From assembly GCF_023343835.1 (NCBI RefSeq), contig NC_064443.1, positions 10,044,001 to 10,108,000 on the forward strand: a stretch of 64,000 nt of DNA. Reading direction: 5' to 3'. A program made the position numbers and the translations under genes. Below the pieces are notes generated by a model that was not told the DNA's origin, ran no database searches, and saw nothing but the letters and a program-made list of their open reading frames with translations. Of this stretch, positions 24,716-36,270 are shown one piece after another. The stretch comes from Lagopus muta (taxonomy: Eukaryota > Chordata > Aves > Galliformes > Phasianidae). How positions within the stretch are numbered: position 1 is the stretch's first letter; each line of letters begins with the position of its first letter.

Positions 24716-27559
24716 TTCTCTCTGGCATAGGAGGAACAGGATGAGCTGGGAGCTGGAAGGAGAGGAAAGGGAGGTCAATGAAGGACTTTTTTCTTCTTCA
24801 CAATTCCACAAACATGCTACGGATCCATGGTGAGTTTGGGTTTTGACCACTGAGCTGCCCCAAGGGATGCTGACCTGATGAGGGGTCTGCAGCCTTCCGC
24901 TTGGGCTTTCCCTGTGCCAGGTATCGGCTGAGCTCTGCCTGTCTCAGTAACTGAACCCAGCTGTAGCTGTGCACCTTGCCTCTGTGAGTAGAATAAAAGA
25001 TCTAAAAAAGCAGGATGGAGAAGCATGAGATCACAGTACTGGGAATTTCCCTGCTATTTTTCAGGAACATCTTTGCCAAGAAGTGGTATTCTCAGAGCTA
25101 GGTTGCGTATCTTCTACTGACAGAGGGAAGCAAGGAGAAATCAGCTGTGGGGCCATCTGCTCCTTGAGCAAATGGGAAGGGGAAGCCACCTCTCCCACCT
25201 CCTCATGATGTTTGCATTTTCCAGAGAGACCAGAGAAGTAAAAAAAGAAGCAGTCCATCATTAACTCAGAAATAGCCCGCCTACAGGAGCTGCAGAAGGA
25301 TGCTGGGCCCTTTGTGCCTGTCTTTTTTTTACCCAAGTGTGTAATTTCTCACTGGTTTGTTGACAAATCAGTGCCCTCTATGGGCCCTTGGCTGGCATCT
25401 CTCTGAGGAGCCCAAAGGGTGGGGTTGGGAAGAGCAGGATGCTCCAAGGGAGCTGCAGTGGTGCCAGTCCCCTTGTCCTCACCATCTTACAGAGGCAGCC
25501 CCCCTACCCACATCACTCCCACACACTTGTGTGCCCTTCCTGCCCCTTTCTGATCACTGAGATGCTCCTCATCAGTGCTAAGTGCTCTGAAGGTCACAGG
25601 CTACGCAGCTCCCGACATCACTGAGGATCAGGCTTTGGCCTTGCTGCCACCCCCCTGTTCCCCTTGAGACCCCTGAAGTGACAGAACCTTGCAGCTCGCT
25701 CCTCACCTCCCCCTCCTGCCTCCCACTTCCTTCTCTCACTCTCATTTATTTCAATTTGCTATGCTTTCTTTCCTGGCTTTCAGCATTAACTGGGCAGGGG
25801 GAGAGGAGGGTGGAGGGATGGTTTCATGGTGGAGAGGTGGGGAAAACCTTGTACGATGGTGGGTGAGGGTCTGCAGGTCAGATTGGAGGTTACGGGGAAA
25901 TCAGTCAACTTTTTAGGCTGATTTTGGGTGTAACTTCCCATGATTCAGAAATAATGGAGGTCAGTGAATTGGCAAAGTGCTGTCAGGACCTCAGGATGCC
26001 CTCATAGTAACTTGGGCTGCTCTATTTCAGAGCCTATTCATGGGAGCCAGGGCAGTGTGCGCTCAGGTAGAGGAGGCAGTGGGGTATGGGCTGCACTGCT
26101 GGGTGAATGGTATATCTGTGAAATTCATCCTGAGTGCAGACAGAGTGTTTCTGTGATTTGTGGCTAAAAGGGATGTGTGTCTGCTACAGCACTGCTCAGC
26201 CTCTCTGCTTCTTCTGCCCTTATCCTTGTGGCCCCAAAATGCTCCGTTTGCCAGGAATGTCCCCCACTCACTGCAGCCATCTGAGCAAATACGGGATCTG
26301 CACTCATCACCTGCTTCCCTCCCTTTGACTGTGCTGTCACACACTGCCACACAGAATCTTTTGTTCCAGGTGCTACGGCACTGCACATAATCCAGGTGAC
26401 TTACAGAGCGATTCAGCTCTCCGGTCTTTCACAAACCCACATCAGTGTACAAGCCCTACCCATTACAACTGAAATTCCCACACACGGCTCACGGTGACTG
26501 TAGCACTCCCTTCCCTGAACCAGGCTGATGTGCCACGTTACTGCCATGTTAACCAAAAGCCCATTTCAGTGGCTTCTTGTCCTGTGTTCTCTGCAGATCC
26601 TCAGGGAGATGGTTTGCTGGGTCTGTTCTCTTTTATTCCCTACAAGTCCCTCTACAATGGCTGTAAGAAATTCCTAGGCTAGCCAGTTCCTTTGTGGGTT
26701 TTGTTTGTTCTTTGTACTTATTCAAGCTGAAGTCTAGAGAGGAGAAGCGGAGCAGATGCACTTGAAGGGCAGAGCTAAAAAGAGGACATTCCATGTTAGC
26801 GTATAAAATCAAAATGTGAAACCATTAAAAAACATGGCAAACAGGTGACAAAAAATGTATATACTTACTGCCAACACAAGCTCCTATCTGACATGCTGAA
26901 TTATAGCATGCATTTTTAATCCATCTTTGGAGCAGAGATTCTACCAACCTCTCTCTCTAGAAATACATCACATGCATTTTGGATACTGCTGCTGGTTGAT
27001 ATTATCAATACCCTCTTTTCCCCAAGAGCTTTCTTCAACAGTCATCACCCTGCATTGCAGGTTGTCCGACAGAAAATTGGAATGGTAATGAAGAATAAGA
27101 GGAGAGAAAGCAAAAAAGAATACTTCATACTCACATCATAACAAATCTCAAGAGAAGGGGATGGGAGATAATGTCACTGCCAGTTCAAAAGGTGGATACG
27201 AAAATATAATGAAGGTGCTTGTATTTCAACACATTGTCCAGAAAGTGCACTAGCATCTGAAAGTATAAAAATACTCAGAACAATCTAGCATTTTCAGGAC
27301 GTGTGTTTCTACCTGTTAAAGGGAAAGGCAAGAGAGAGAATCCAGTTGCTATGGAAATCAGGCCATCTCCATGGGAATTCAGAAAGTAGAGTATCCTCTT
27401 GGCCAGTAAATCAGACACTCAGCAGCCATTTCTGGTCCATGGCACTGAGCAAATCTAAGCTGCTCACAGGACAGTTTATTTCCTCAGCAGTGCTGCCCTA
27501 TTTCAGTATCAATGAAATTGGTGAAAAAAAGGGTTATTGGTGAAATTAAGAATTTGTTC
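24716..27559. other. Non-coding sequence, nothing recognised
   Basis: GC-richer around 25380-25860, with many overlapping proline/serine-rich short frames on both strands, as expected by composition. No recognised domain, repeat or RNA. One X-box-like motif is listed separately. Confidence 0.6.
27345..27358 (+). promoter_or_regulatory. RFX X-box-like motif GTTGCTATGGAAAT
   Basis: Thirteen of fourteen bases agree with an RFX-family X-box of the form GTTGCYATGGAAAC. RFX proteins use such sites in ciliary and immune gene regulation. The motif is seen directly. Occupancy and any target gene are unknown. Confidence 0.45.
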
Positions 27560-27950
27560 TGTGGAATGTAGAGAAGGTTCAGGGGAGAACTGATAGCAAC
27601 CTTTCAGTATCTAAAGGGGGGGACTACAGTAAAGAAGGGGACAGATTCTTTAGGGTCTGTTGTGATAGGACAAGGGGATATGGGTTAATTTCCCCTAAAT
27701 GGAAAGAGGGAAGATTTAGACTGGATATAAGGAAAAAAAATTGTACATTATGGCCAGTGAGGCTCTGGCACAAGCTGCCCAGAGAGGTGGTGGTGCCCCA
27801 TCCCTGGAGACAGCCAAGGTCAGGCTAAATGGGCTCTGAGCTGTGTGAGCTGATGGAGCTGTGGGTGTCCCTGTTCATTGCAGGGACAGCTGGACCAGAT
27901 GGCTTTTAAAGGATCCTTCCAACTCAAACAATTCCATGATTGTCTGATTC
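27560..27950 (+). mobile_element. CR1 LINE 3' fragment (type A), ~390 bp
   Basis: Shows 'ggttcaggggagaactgat', then a 'tagactggatataaggaaaa' segment, 'ctggcacaagctgcccagag', 'ggagacagccaaggtcaggc', 'gatggagctgtgggtgtccc' and a decayed CR1 tail (AATTCCATGATTGTCTGATTC). The phrase set defines type A, shared with the copies at 35640 and 41840. No open ORF2 remains. Confidence 0.95.
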
Positions 27951-29507
27951 TCCTGCATTTTTCTGTGGAGGTGTGCCATGTGTCTTTGCTTTAGCTACAG
28001 TTATTGGGATATAGATTTATGTGGCTGGAAAAAAAAATGGAACTCCTGGTTTTGCTTCTCAAAAAAAAAAAAGTTTTTTTGTTCACATTAGTTGCTGTGG
28101 AATAACAAAGGATCAGGTAGGTGTGTAAGCAGGAAGTAAAAGGAAACAAAGGCCACATTAAAGAATATACAAAGGAGGAGCTGTAAAGAATATACAAAGG
28201 AGGAATGTACAAACCCACACCTCGTTCAGGACTCCTTTCTTTGAGCTAATGGACAAATATTCATGGTGCCACTGGGGGATCCAATTCCCTTGCCATAGAC
28301 AGCAGCCTCTAGCTCTGCTGCTCCTGGGTACCAGTGAATGCTTAAATGTTGAGGCCCCACAGAGGCCCCCCAGTGCAGCTCTTCCAGACAGTGCCCTATG
28401 GCTAGGTTCACTCTGCTGTCACCTGATGGATGAGATTGAGAAGCTTTGAGACTTTTGAGATTTTTATGCTTTGCTACAGAGCTTTCTTCTGTTTCATCAT
28501 TGCATTTAATCACTGGTGGGCAACTGGTCCCTAGAGCCCTGGAGGTTGGGTACTACTGGAGTTGAAAGCTTTGGCATGAGCGCCAGTGTGCAGACGATGG
28601 AAAAGCAGGTGATGGATTTACAGTGCTGAAATCCTTGCTATGACTGCTATGCAAACACCATATATTATAGCTGTAAGTCCTGTATAAGCCAAGAAGATTA
28701 AAAAACACCTTGTAGAAGAGAGCCCCGGTCGGATATGCCTTTGTTCACGAGGACAGCTATGCAGTGCTACTAATGCATGGGTGTCATTTAGTGCAGGGGG
28801 AGTTAATGGGGCTTTATTTGAATATATCTCAGCCGTGTGAGTAAGGCTCACAGGCAGAAGTGTCTGTCTGGTGTACGTGTGTTGGAGGACACTGTCTGAC
28901 ATTGATGGAAAGCTGCTTGATAGAGTTTCATCTTTCAATTCATTTAGATTTTTAAAGCTCAGGTTAAGTTGCTCAACTTAATTTGCAATCATTTAAAGTA
29001 GGAGTTAAGTGAAGGTCACAGGCTGCTCTAAATTAGAGGGAAACCACTGTAGCACTTGCATGCTTTGACCTTTTCAGCGTTTTCTGACTCTGCTGACCAG
29101 CTGAGCTCTTTATAGCACTGTTAACCTGTGAGAAATGTGTGAAGTGGTCATTTCCCACAGTAAAGCAGGAAATTTTGAAAGGTTAAAGTAGCAGTGAATA
29201 TTCCTGGCAAGAGCAGGTACGGAATCCCTTGGAACTGATGATTTGTGTGTATGTGTATCTTCCTGCTTTGCAGTGTTTGTGTTAGAAGGAAGGTGAAGAG
29301 GATGCAAAGCAGGGCTGTAGGCAGCCCACCCGAGCTTTGCCTGTAGGTTATCCCAGAAATCAGCTTGGTGCAGAGGGTACTCCAATACCCACAGGAATCT
29401 GTGCTGTCTCAGAGCTCTAAAAAAATAATACCACGAAAATGCCAGAAGTAACATAATACTCAGGATGTGGGTCTTTCCTAGATCCCATATGGAGAACTTG
29501 GGGAAAA
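27951..29507. other. Non-coding sequence, mostly unique
   Basis: Contains an A12 run at 28061 followed by a T run, the 21-bp duplication listed separately, and an AT-rich portion (about 28630-29060) with octamer-like ATGCAAAC and TTAATTTGCAATCATTTAAAG motifs. The 170-codon minus frame 29110-29622 runs partly through the next CR1 and has no domain. Confidence 0.6.
28159..28204 (+). repeat. 21-bp direct duplication with 4-bp spacer
   Basis: The unit beginning TAAAGAATATAC and ending AAAGGAGGA occurs twice without mismatch (28159-28179 and 28184-28204), separated by GCTG. This is a recent local duplication of about 25-bp period. Confidence 0.95.
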
Positions 29508-29648
29508 GAGATCTCAGTGTTCCCCCATCCCTAGAGGTGGTCAATGCCAGGTTGGATTGGCCCTGGGCAGCCTCATCTGATGGGTGGCAACTAGCCCATA
29601 GCACGGAGTTGGTCCTTTCCAATCTAAGCCATTCTATGATTCTGTGAT
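29508..29648 (+). mobile_element. CR1 LINE 3' tail (type C)
   Basis: Reads 'cccccatccctagaggtggtc', then 'gttggattggccctgggcagc', 'tctgatgggtggcaac' and ends CCATTCTATGATTCTGTGATG, a well-preserved CR1 terminus. About 140 bp are kept. Confidence 0.93.
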
Positions 29649-31019
29649 GTACCTGGACTTAACACCAGTGAGCACAGATAGTGTAGTAGATGGGATGTGC
29701 TATCGCAGTGCTCAAAGAGTAAAATCCCCATGCTCCATGCCCCATCTTTTTTATGCACTTGTTTTCTTCCTTCTTGGTGTTTATGATCCAGCTGCACGTT
29801 CTGCAGCTCTCTCTTCTGCCTTTACTGAGGTAAAATGATAAAGTCATAAAACCAGGCTGCCATCAGTGTAGTGTCCTGGGGCTGCCATAACAAGAGGTTT
29901 CTGGTCCTCACGATACAACATCTTGGTGGCAGTGTCTAGTCCGACTTTCTTTGTGCAAAGGGCCAACATAGGACAGCCCCTTTCCTCCATTTACTCCTCG
30001 TCACTGGGGTACAAGGCAGCTGTCAGATGCTCATTTGGATTTTGTGGATGTCACAGATACCCAAACAAAGGGCAAAGACAAAGGGCAAAGAAGGAAGCAG
30101 TTTGCTTTGAGAAACAAAAGCAGCAAGTAAGTACAGTAAGGGTCAAAAGTCTCTGCTGTTGCCTTAGGACTCCTGACTGCTGCAGGCTAAGCCACCAACT
30201 CTGAGATCTGTGTAAGAGGGCAGAAGGAAATAGCTCATCATTAAACATTCAGTTTAATGTCTAATGCATTGGTCAGGGGCTGACAGTTTCCATTCTGGAG
30301 CTCTCAGAAAATAAAGCAGCTCCTGAGCATCCCTGCAAGGTGGTGTGGGTCACGCCAGCCTCCTCCATCCCCGTGCAGCTTGGAAGAGCACAGAAATGCC
30401 ATTTGCCTTTCCAGACCACCTTCCAGCATGGCAGGGAAAGGGCTGGCGTTACACATGCTGATAGCAATAGTACATGATATTCAGTCAGCAGTTTGTTGCA
30501 ATCAGAGCTTCTGCTGAGCACATCGAAAGCCTGCCCCTTTCCTGTTAATTGAATGTAAGCCCTTTGGTACTTCTCTCCCTTTGATCTCTCTCGGAATGAG
30601 ACGTAAGGCTATTAAGGCAGAGGAACCTGCGAGCACAATGCTGGCAGTAATCTGTGTCAGGATGAAGAGATGTTACGCAAGAGACCAGGAATGAGAAGCA
30701 GTGTGATTTTTTTCTTTCTCCCCAACACCCCCCCCCTCTCATTTTCTCATCTAACCCCAAGGGGTTCTTTGTAATATTCACCGGATGGCAGCTACAAACA
30801 CTGGTGGACCCGAGGAGAAAAAAGTAATGCAACAAACATGTAAAAAAGCTTGTTTGCACTGAAACACTGCATCTCTCCAGGAAAACCTGCCTGCTTACAG
30901 GGGATACAAATGACTCTTTGAAGCAAATGCATGTTAGTGTGTTCAGCATGCAGCATTACTGCAGGATTTAAACACGGCAAAGCAGAGGGAATTGCTGATC
31001 ACATTGAAACCAAAATGAG
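29649..31019. other. Non-coding sequence, nothing recognised
   Basis: Short overlapping frames only. A C9 run lies at 30728. No transposon or RNA signature was seen. Confidence 0.6.
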
Positions 31020-31330
31020 AATAAATGCATAATAAGAAAAAATAGATTAGAAGATAATTACTTCAATTCATTTTGTACCTGGAGCAATTACTGTTTGGAT
31101 TAGAGATGACTTGTAGGTGAAATAGTTAGGTCTGCAATAGAAACTGTAGACACAATGTTAATAGTTAAAATGTCAGCGCTAAGCTTCATTAAAGGAGAAA
31201 CCCAGCTCTAAACTTGGTTCGGTATTTTCTTCCATGATTACCACAGTGAGCACTTATGTAACATGCTGCATATTTCGAAGCAAGTTATAAAATTAGCTAG
31301 GAAGTGCACGTAATGCCTCTTTGCAGAGCT
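31020..31330. promoter_or_regulatory. AT-rich candidate conserved block
   Basis: Repeat-free, with AGATAATTACTTC, GCAATTACTG, TGTTAATAGTTAAAATG, TTCATTAAAGG and AAAATTAGC motifs over ~300 bp and no open frame. Texture-based inference only. Confidence 0.22.
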
Positions 31331-32289
31331 GGAGGTGAGCATGCAGCACCTTTCAGTGGTGCTCAGAATACCATAGTATCCCTTGCTTCTGATTTAGGGA
31401 TCTAAAATTACAAAGCCAAAGATTCTGATTCTGGGACCTACAAAAATGCCTATTTTTAACCTGAGAGGACACGCATAGGAGAGAGAGACAGAGGACACAG
31501 TTATCATTTCATAGCTGAAGTTCATTGGGATTTTTCTGAACACTGTTCCTATGACCTTGGAAGGAGAAAAGCTGAAGGAGAAGAAAACCTGAAACACTTC
31601 AGCCTGCTTTTATTTTTTTGGTTAAAAATTAAAGGAAAAAGAAGTTATGTAGAGCAGTTGAAATAAACACCTGAATCTTAAAAGACTGAACAGGCTTTTG
31701 TAGACGCTGACCAGAGCTGAAGATACACAGAATAAAACTGGCAATTGATATGTGCTGCGAATCCTCATGCCAAGTAAAAACCTGACCTGTATTTCAGCAG
31801 CTGCAGGCACCTTTCTGATATCTTCCCAGCAGTGGGTATTCAGCCCAACAGCAAAGCCATGCACGCTGCAAGTCCCCAGCCTCCCTTTAGGGGACAGAGC
31901 TTCCTGATGGCTGCTTTGATTGTCTGTTTTCAAAATACAATCACATGTGGATATTAAAAATAGCATCACGCTGACTTGCTTCCTGTGAAAGCAGGTTCCA
32001 GTGCTAGGAAACTAAACACAATTTTAAACGCTATCGTCCAACTAATCGTCTTGCTATTCCATTTCAGTCCATATAATTTCTCTGGTATGAACCTGGGTCA
32101 CTTTTGCATATGTCCAATCTATTTTATAGATATGTGTTCACTCTATTTGCACACTCAGATGGGAGACATATGCCTCTTCTCATTTGAGCAGGCCATAGCA
32201 TTATTAAAATGGAAATGTGCAGGCTTTGGGATCCAACTGCAACATATGTTTAAAAAGTGAAAGATAATTCTTTAGTTGTAACTACCAGA
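31331..32289. other. Non-coding sequence, nothing recognised
   Basis: No coding, RNA or repeat feature seen. Confidence 0.6.
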
Positions 32290-32470
32290 AGAACTCAGAG
32301 CTTTTGACTCCATGTATAATTACCACGAGACCTTAACAGCTTAATTCACCAGGTAATTACATGGTTATTTTTTGTTCTATAAAAGGTAAAGAGGTAACAT
32401 TTAATTTACAGGGTGCTGCATAATCCTGTAATTACTCAGTAATTTCTGTGTCGTCACACAATAAAGCAGG
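32290..32470. promoter_or_regulatory. Dense TAATTA-type candidate enhancer block
   Basis: Within 180 bp there are TATAATTACCACG, GCTTAATTCACC, GGTAATTACATGG, CATTTAATTTAC, CTGTAATTACTCAG and AGTAATTTCTG: six homeodomain-like sites, the highest local density in the window. No coding frame or repeat overlaps. Conservation was not testable here. Confidence 0.33.
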
Positions 32471-33169
32471 GGCCTTTCCATGGCCCAGATATGACATGAT
32501 GGAAACTCAAATTCTATTCAGCACCGTCAGGAAAACAGAGGGATTTCTTTGCCTCCTTGAGATGTGAAGCCAAGGGAATGAGAAGTTAAGAAACTGAAGG
32601 ATGTGGCCCAGTTTGCAAACAGATTTCCCCCCACGTCACGGCACCACTCACTTCCAGCTCTTCAGAACAGCAGCCCCTGGGATCAGACCACAGGGCCTCT
32701 TTTTCGCTCCTTGCCATTGCAGCCCATGTGTTAGCGGTATTTTCCCCTCCCATGAGAAGGAAAACCACCTGCGATATGGTTTTGGTTTCTGGTATTGGAT
32801 GATTATGACATCCATTGCCCAATGGTTCAGTTACACAGATAATTCCTCCAGGTCTCATCAGAGAGGAGCAGTAGTAAGTACAAAAGGATGGCAGCTCTTG
32901 TCAGAAGCAAACCCATTTACATTCACTTGTATAACTGTGGCTGAGCTGCCCATCGCTCACTGCTCCAATGTTCTGTCCTGGATGCAACCACGTTGCTAAA
33001 TGTCAGCCAGGACATTTCTGACCAATCTTGTGTCCTCCCTGCTGGTGTGTCTCTGTCCTTCTGCTCCTCTAGCACATCAGGGCTCCTTTCACAGAGCCTC
33101 AGCACATTATACTTCACCCACAGCTTTAAATGCCGCATTTTGTCCAACAAAGCTTTGCAAATATATGTA
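32471..33169. other. Non-coding sequence, nothing recognised
   Basis: Average-composition unique DNA up to the mariner insertion. The two overlapping frames at 32586-32999 lie on opposite strands and have no recognisable domain. Confidence 0.6.
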
Positions 33170-33705
33170 GGTTGCTCCAAAAGTACTGCCTCCTATTTAT
33201 TTCCATAAAAATTACAACAGGTAGAAAGAGCACAATAACGCTATTTGGTAGAGCAAATTCTCAGCCACAAAATGCTATTTTTCAACATAGTCACCCCCAT
33301 TATGTATTTTCACTGATGATGAATGAGATCTTGCATGCTGTGCTCAAAAAAATCTGCATGGCTGTCTGGAACAAGACCCATCTTTCCACTGCTGAACTGC
33401 ACCACTGTCTCAGTGTGCTCACATCCACTGTTTGGTCTTCATAAACTTTCAGTGTCAATGAATGTAAATGGGTGCCATTTTTTCCACACTGAGGAATGGA
33501 ATGTCACACCTTTACTTCATATGTGCACTTCCACATCAGACTCCATTTTGTCAGACTATTCCTCTGCTGCCATTTGTCTCAAGGCAACAAAATGTAAGAG
33601 AATATTGGTGGGAAGGTTCAATGTCTGCTGCCATATCACCAACATCCACCTGTGATGTTATGGGCCAACATAATGAAATGAAATGAGAGACTTTTGGAGC
33701 AGCCC
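33170..33705 (-). mobile_element. Mariner-family MITE (Galluhop-like), internally deleted transposase
   Basis: Both ends carry the inverted terminal repeat: GGTTGCTCCAAAAGT at the left and its partner CTTTTGGAGCAGCCC at the right, each next to the recurrent 'TGCTCCAAAAGT' core. A TA lies at the left border, as expected for Tc1/mariner. The right TA copy appears mutated. On the minus strand a start codon at 33546 opens with MESDVEVH and soon hits a stop. Farther on, a frame at about 33352-33312 reads FFEHSMQDLIHH, resembling the extreme C-terminus of mariner transposase. The catalytic middle (DDD/D region) is missing, so the copy is non-autonomous. Length (~536 bp) and sequence fit the chicken mariner derivative I remember as Galluhop. 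The family name is from memory. Confidence 0.9.
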
Positions 33706-35639
33706 TCATACATACTCTATGTACCAAGAAAAGACCTCTTGCACCCAGGCATCACTCCCCTGCAAATCATGCTGTGTTGAAAAAGGCCCTTTAAAATAGC
33801 AGGATCCAGCCCTCGAGCACCTGCAATTTCCATCATATTCAGAAGGACACGCATTCAAATGCGGCGTGACATTGGCTTTGGGCAGGAACAGCGTGAGAAA
33901 GTTCCTCTCCCCAAAATCCTATGGGAGGGCTCGTTCTGGGCTGAGCCCGCAGCCAAGAGAGCAGCGCACGTCTGTATAAATAAAAGCAGCACCTGCACTT
34001 CCTAACAATAAAATAAAGAGCCTATTAATCTTCAGGCTGCAGGGTATCAGGAAATAATCTTCCCCAGCCTGGGACAGCAATGCGCAACTGCCTCGTTACA
34101 GCATGAGCTCTCTTCCTTTCCCCGGAGTGCTTTTCCAGACCCTTTTCCCCATTGGTGTCATTGTTTCCATGCTGGGAGCAGGTACGGCACAGAAGCAAAT
34201 GGGACTTCTAAGGTTTAGCACACAGCTGTGCTATGTACACAGCTCTGATTAAGAAATATCTTTATTCTGCCCATATACTGCAGGCATCCACTCCTACCAC
34301 TCTTGACACGATAACCCATAAAAGCTATGGACTAATGCATTAATAATCCACGAGTAAAGGTCCCAAAGTGCCCATTGACATTATAGCCATTAAGGTGCAG
34401 TGTGTCAATAACAATACATAGCACGAGAGCAGACACACTGCCTGCATGTACGCGAGTGCGCATACCCTCTGCTGTTTAATCCTACGCAGTCGCATCAGCT
34501 CCTCTCTGATCTTAGGGGACTAACGTGACAAAAATCCCTTATGACTGCTACCGTGTGCGTTTAACGAGGAAGAACGAGCTGCTTCAGCCTGGGCAGGACA
34601 GAGAGGCTCTCAGTCTGACGCCTCTCACACGTGTGACCATTTACTGGGATGACACTGCCTGACCACACTGTTAATTTCAACGGCATTTTCTGTTAACAGT
34701 GCCCTGTTCTGGGGTGCCAGCAATGCACAGTCCTAGACATCTTCCTTGGAGGTGGAGATTTTCCACGTAGGCCTATAAAAGGGAAAATTAATTGTGTCTA
34801 CACACCCACACACTTTCTTAAAATACCACTAATATTTTACATTCCTCCCAATGGCTTTTAACTGAGAAGTTTATAAAGCAGTTTGAAGCCCCAACATCGA
34901 CCCTGCTCCTGAGTAGAGAGCCCTCCCTGCACTGCAAAGTCTGGCAGTGTATCAGAATGGGGGATAGGGTAAAGGATTGGTCTGGCCATCTCTTCACCAA
35001 CAGCTGATGAGCAGCAGGTGGTTTAAAAGAGCTGATGCGAAGGATCAGCTCCTATCATGCGGCCTTTAAAAATGAAGTCATTGTGGAGAGGAGTAGCTCT
35101 CTAGCATTTTCAGTGCTTTGCAAGGGGGCTTTGCCCCATTATGTGCAAACATCATAGGGCAGCTGGGCTCCACACTGTGCCAGCAGCTCAGCAGCACATG
35201 CAGGGGCCTTGCCATGAGCCCTCAGGGCCATTACAGCATCAGGATGCCAAAATTCAGCAGCGTTGTTATTGCTCTTCTTGTTTTTCCTTCCCTTTAACAT
35301 AACCTTTGCTTAAAACTGTGCTCACTGATTCTCCCAGTGGAGCATACTGGCCCACATTTACCTGTAAGACAACAGGGGATCCTCCTGCATGGAGCATCCT
35401 CCCCAAGGTTGGGTGAAGGCATGGGCTGGGTGAACAGGAATGAGGGGGAGAAAAGTCAGAACAGTTCTGTTATAGGGAAGAATTGGGAAGGCAGTAATGG
35501 GATTTCAGAGGGTAGTTGGGCAGTAAGGGATGCTCCATCAGATTTAGTCTTTAACTGGATTTTTCAGGGTACCTTACTTGGCTAGAAGCACTGGGAAATC
35601 TCTGATTGCAGTTTCCTACTCCATCACTTCAATGATTTC
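33706..35639. other. Non-coding sequence, nothing recognised
   Basis: Unique sequence. A short hairpin CGCATT-CA-AATGCG lies at about 33850, and SOX-like AACAAT motifs occur with ATGCATTAATAATCC around 34330-34420. No gene, RNA or transposon was identified. Confidence 0.6.
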
Positions 35640-36213
35640 AAACTGAAAGAGTGGAGATTCAGATTGGATATAAGGAAGAAGTTTTTTTTACAATAACATC
35701 ACTGAGGCTCTGGCACAGGTTGCTGTATGGTAACTGCTGAGTCATGGCCTGAACCACTGATTGAGCACCTGGGAAAGGACCCAGCCAGCCCCGGGGAGCA
35801 CAGGTGAAGGCAATTCAGCTGTGTGACAGGAAGGGTGGAGCCTGGCTGCACCTCTCTTAGACCTCATTTAAGGGCTGATGGCCCCTGGGAAAGGATCTCT
35901 GGTTGGTGGTCCATCCCTTGTGGAGTTCTCCTTATAAGCCTAGATCTTCAGAGACAGGTGAGCACTTTTGTGTTGTAATACCTTTCTATCATGCTGGTTC
36001 CCTTGTCATTATATCTCCTGTAACACCGTTCCATTGCTTTGATCTTTCTGATTGTTACAGTTGCTCAGTGAGTTGGTGGTGGCCCATCCCTGAAGATAGC
36101 CAAGGTCAGGCTGGATGGGCTCAGAGCACCTGATGGAGCTGTGGGTGTCCTTGTTGACTGTAGGGAGGTGGGACCAGATACCCTTTAAGGGTTCCTTTCA
36201 GCTCCAATGATCA
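35640..36213 (+). mobile_element. CR1 LINE 3' fragment (type A), split by a solo LTR
   Basis: Left part 35640-35723 reads 'gattcagattggatataagg' through 'gaggctctggcacaggttgc'. The right part resumes at 36060 with 'gttggtggtggcccatccctg', 'agccaaggtcaggctggatg' and 'gatggagctgtgggtgtcc'. Joining the two gives the normal CR1 order with only the 5-bp target duplication repeated. The usual octamer tail is missing and a palindromic ATGATCATTGG array stands in its place. Confidence 0.95.
35724..36059 (+). mobile_element. Solo LTR-like element (336 bp) inside CR1, 5-bp TSD
   Basis: The insertion starts TGTATGG and ends TTGTTACA, the TG...CA termini of a long terminal repeat. It is flanked by the perfect 5-bp duplication GTTGC (35719-35723 and 36060-36064). 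It matches the element at 45534-45817 in long stretches, for example 'gaaccactgattgagcacct', 'gggagcacaggtgaaggcaa' and 'agacctcatttaagggctg' (with small differences). No internal retroviral sequence is present, so it is a solo LTR produced by LTR-LTR recombination. A 5-bp duplication fits ERVL-type or some ERV1-type elements. No clean AATAAA is visible in this copy, so its transcriptional sense is provisional. Confidence 0.82.
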
Positions 36214-36270
36214 TCAGCATGATTATTGCTGATCATTGCATGATCATTGGATTTCAGATCCAATGATCAT
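36203..36270. repeat. Triple 12-bp inverted/direct array at a CR1 terminus
   Basis: TCCAATGATCAT occurs at 36203-36214 and 36259-36270, and its exact reverse complement ATGATCATTGGA at 36240-36251. Shorter matching pieces lie between them. The array sits exactly where the CR1 octamer repeat should be, and arms 1 and 2 can form a hairpin. Confidence 0.92.

Noticed and set aside
29110..29622. Longest open frame (170 codons, minus strand)
   Set aside because: It runs partly antisense through the CR1 tail at 29508-29648, has no domain or plausible splice structure, and is near the chance maximum for 64 kb.
35724..36059. Complete endogenous retrovirus
   Set aside because: Only one LTR is present and no internal gag, pol or env sequence lies on either side. 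The flanks are CR1.
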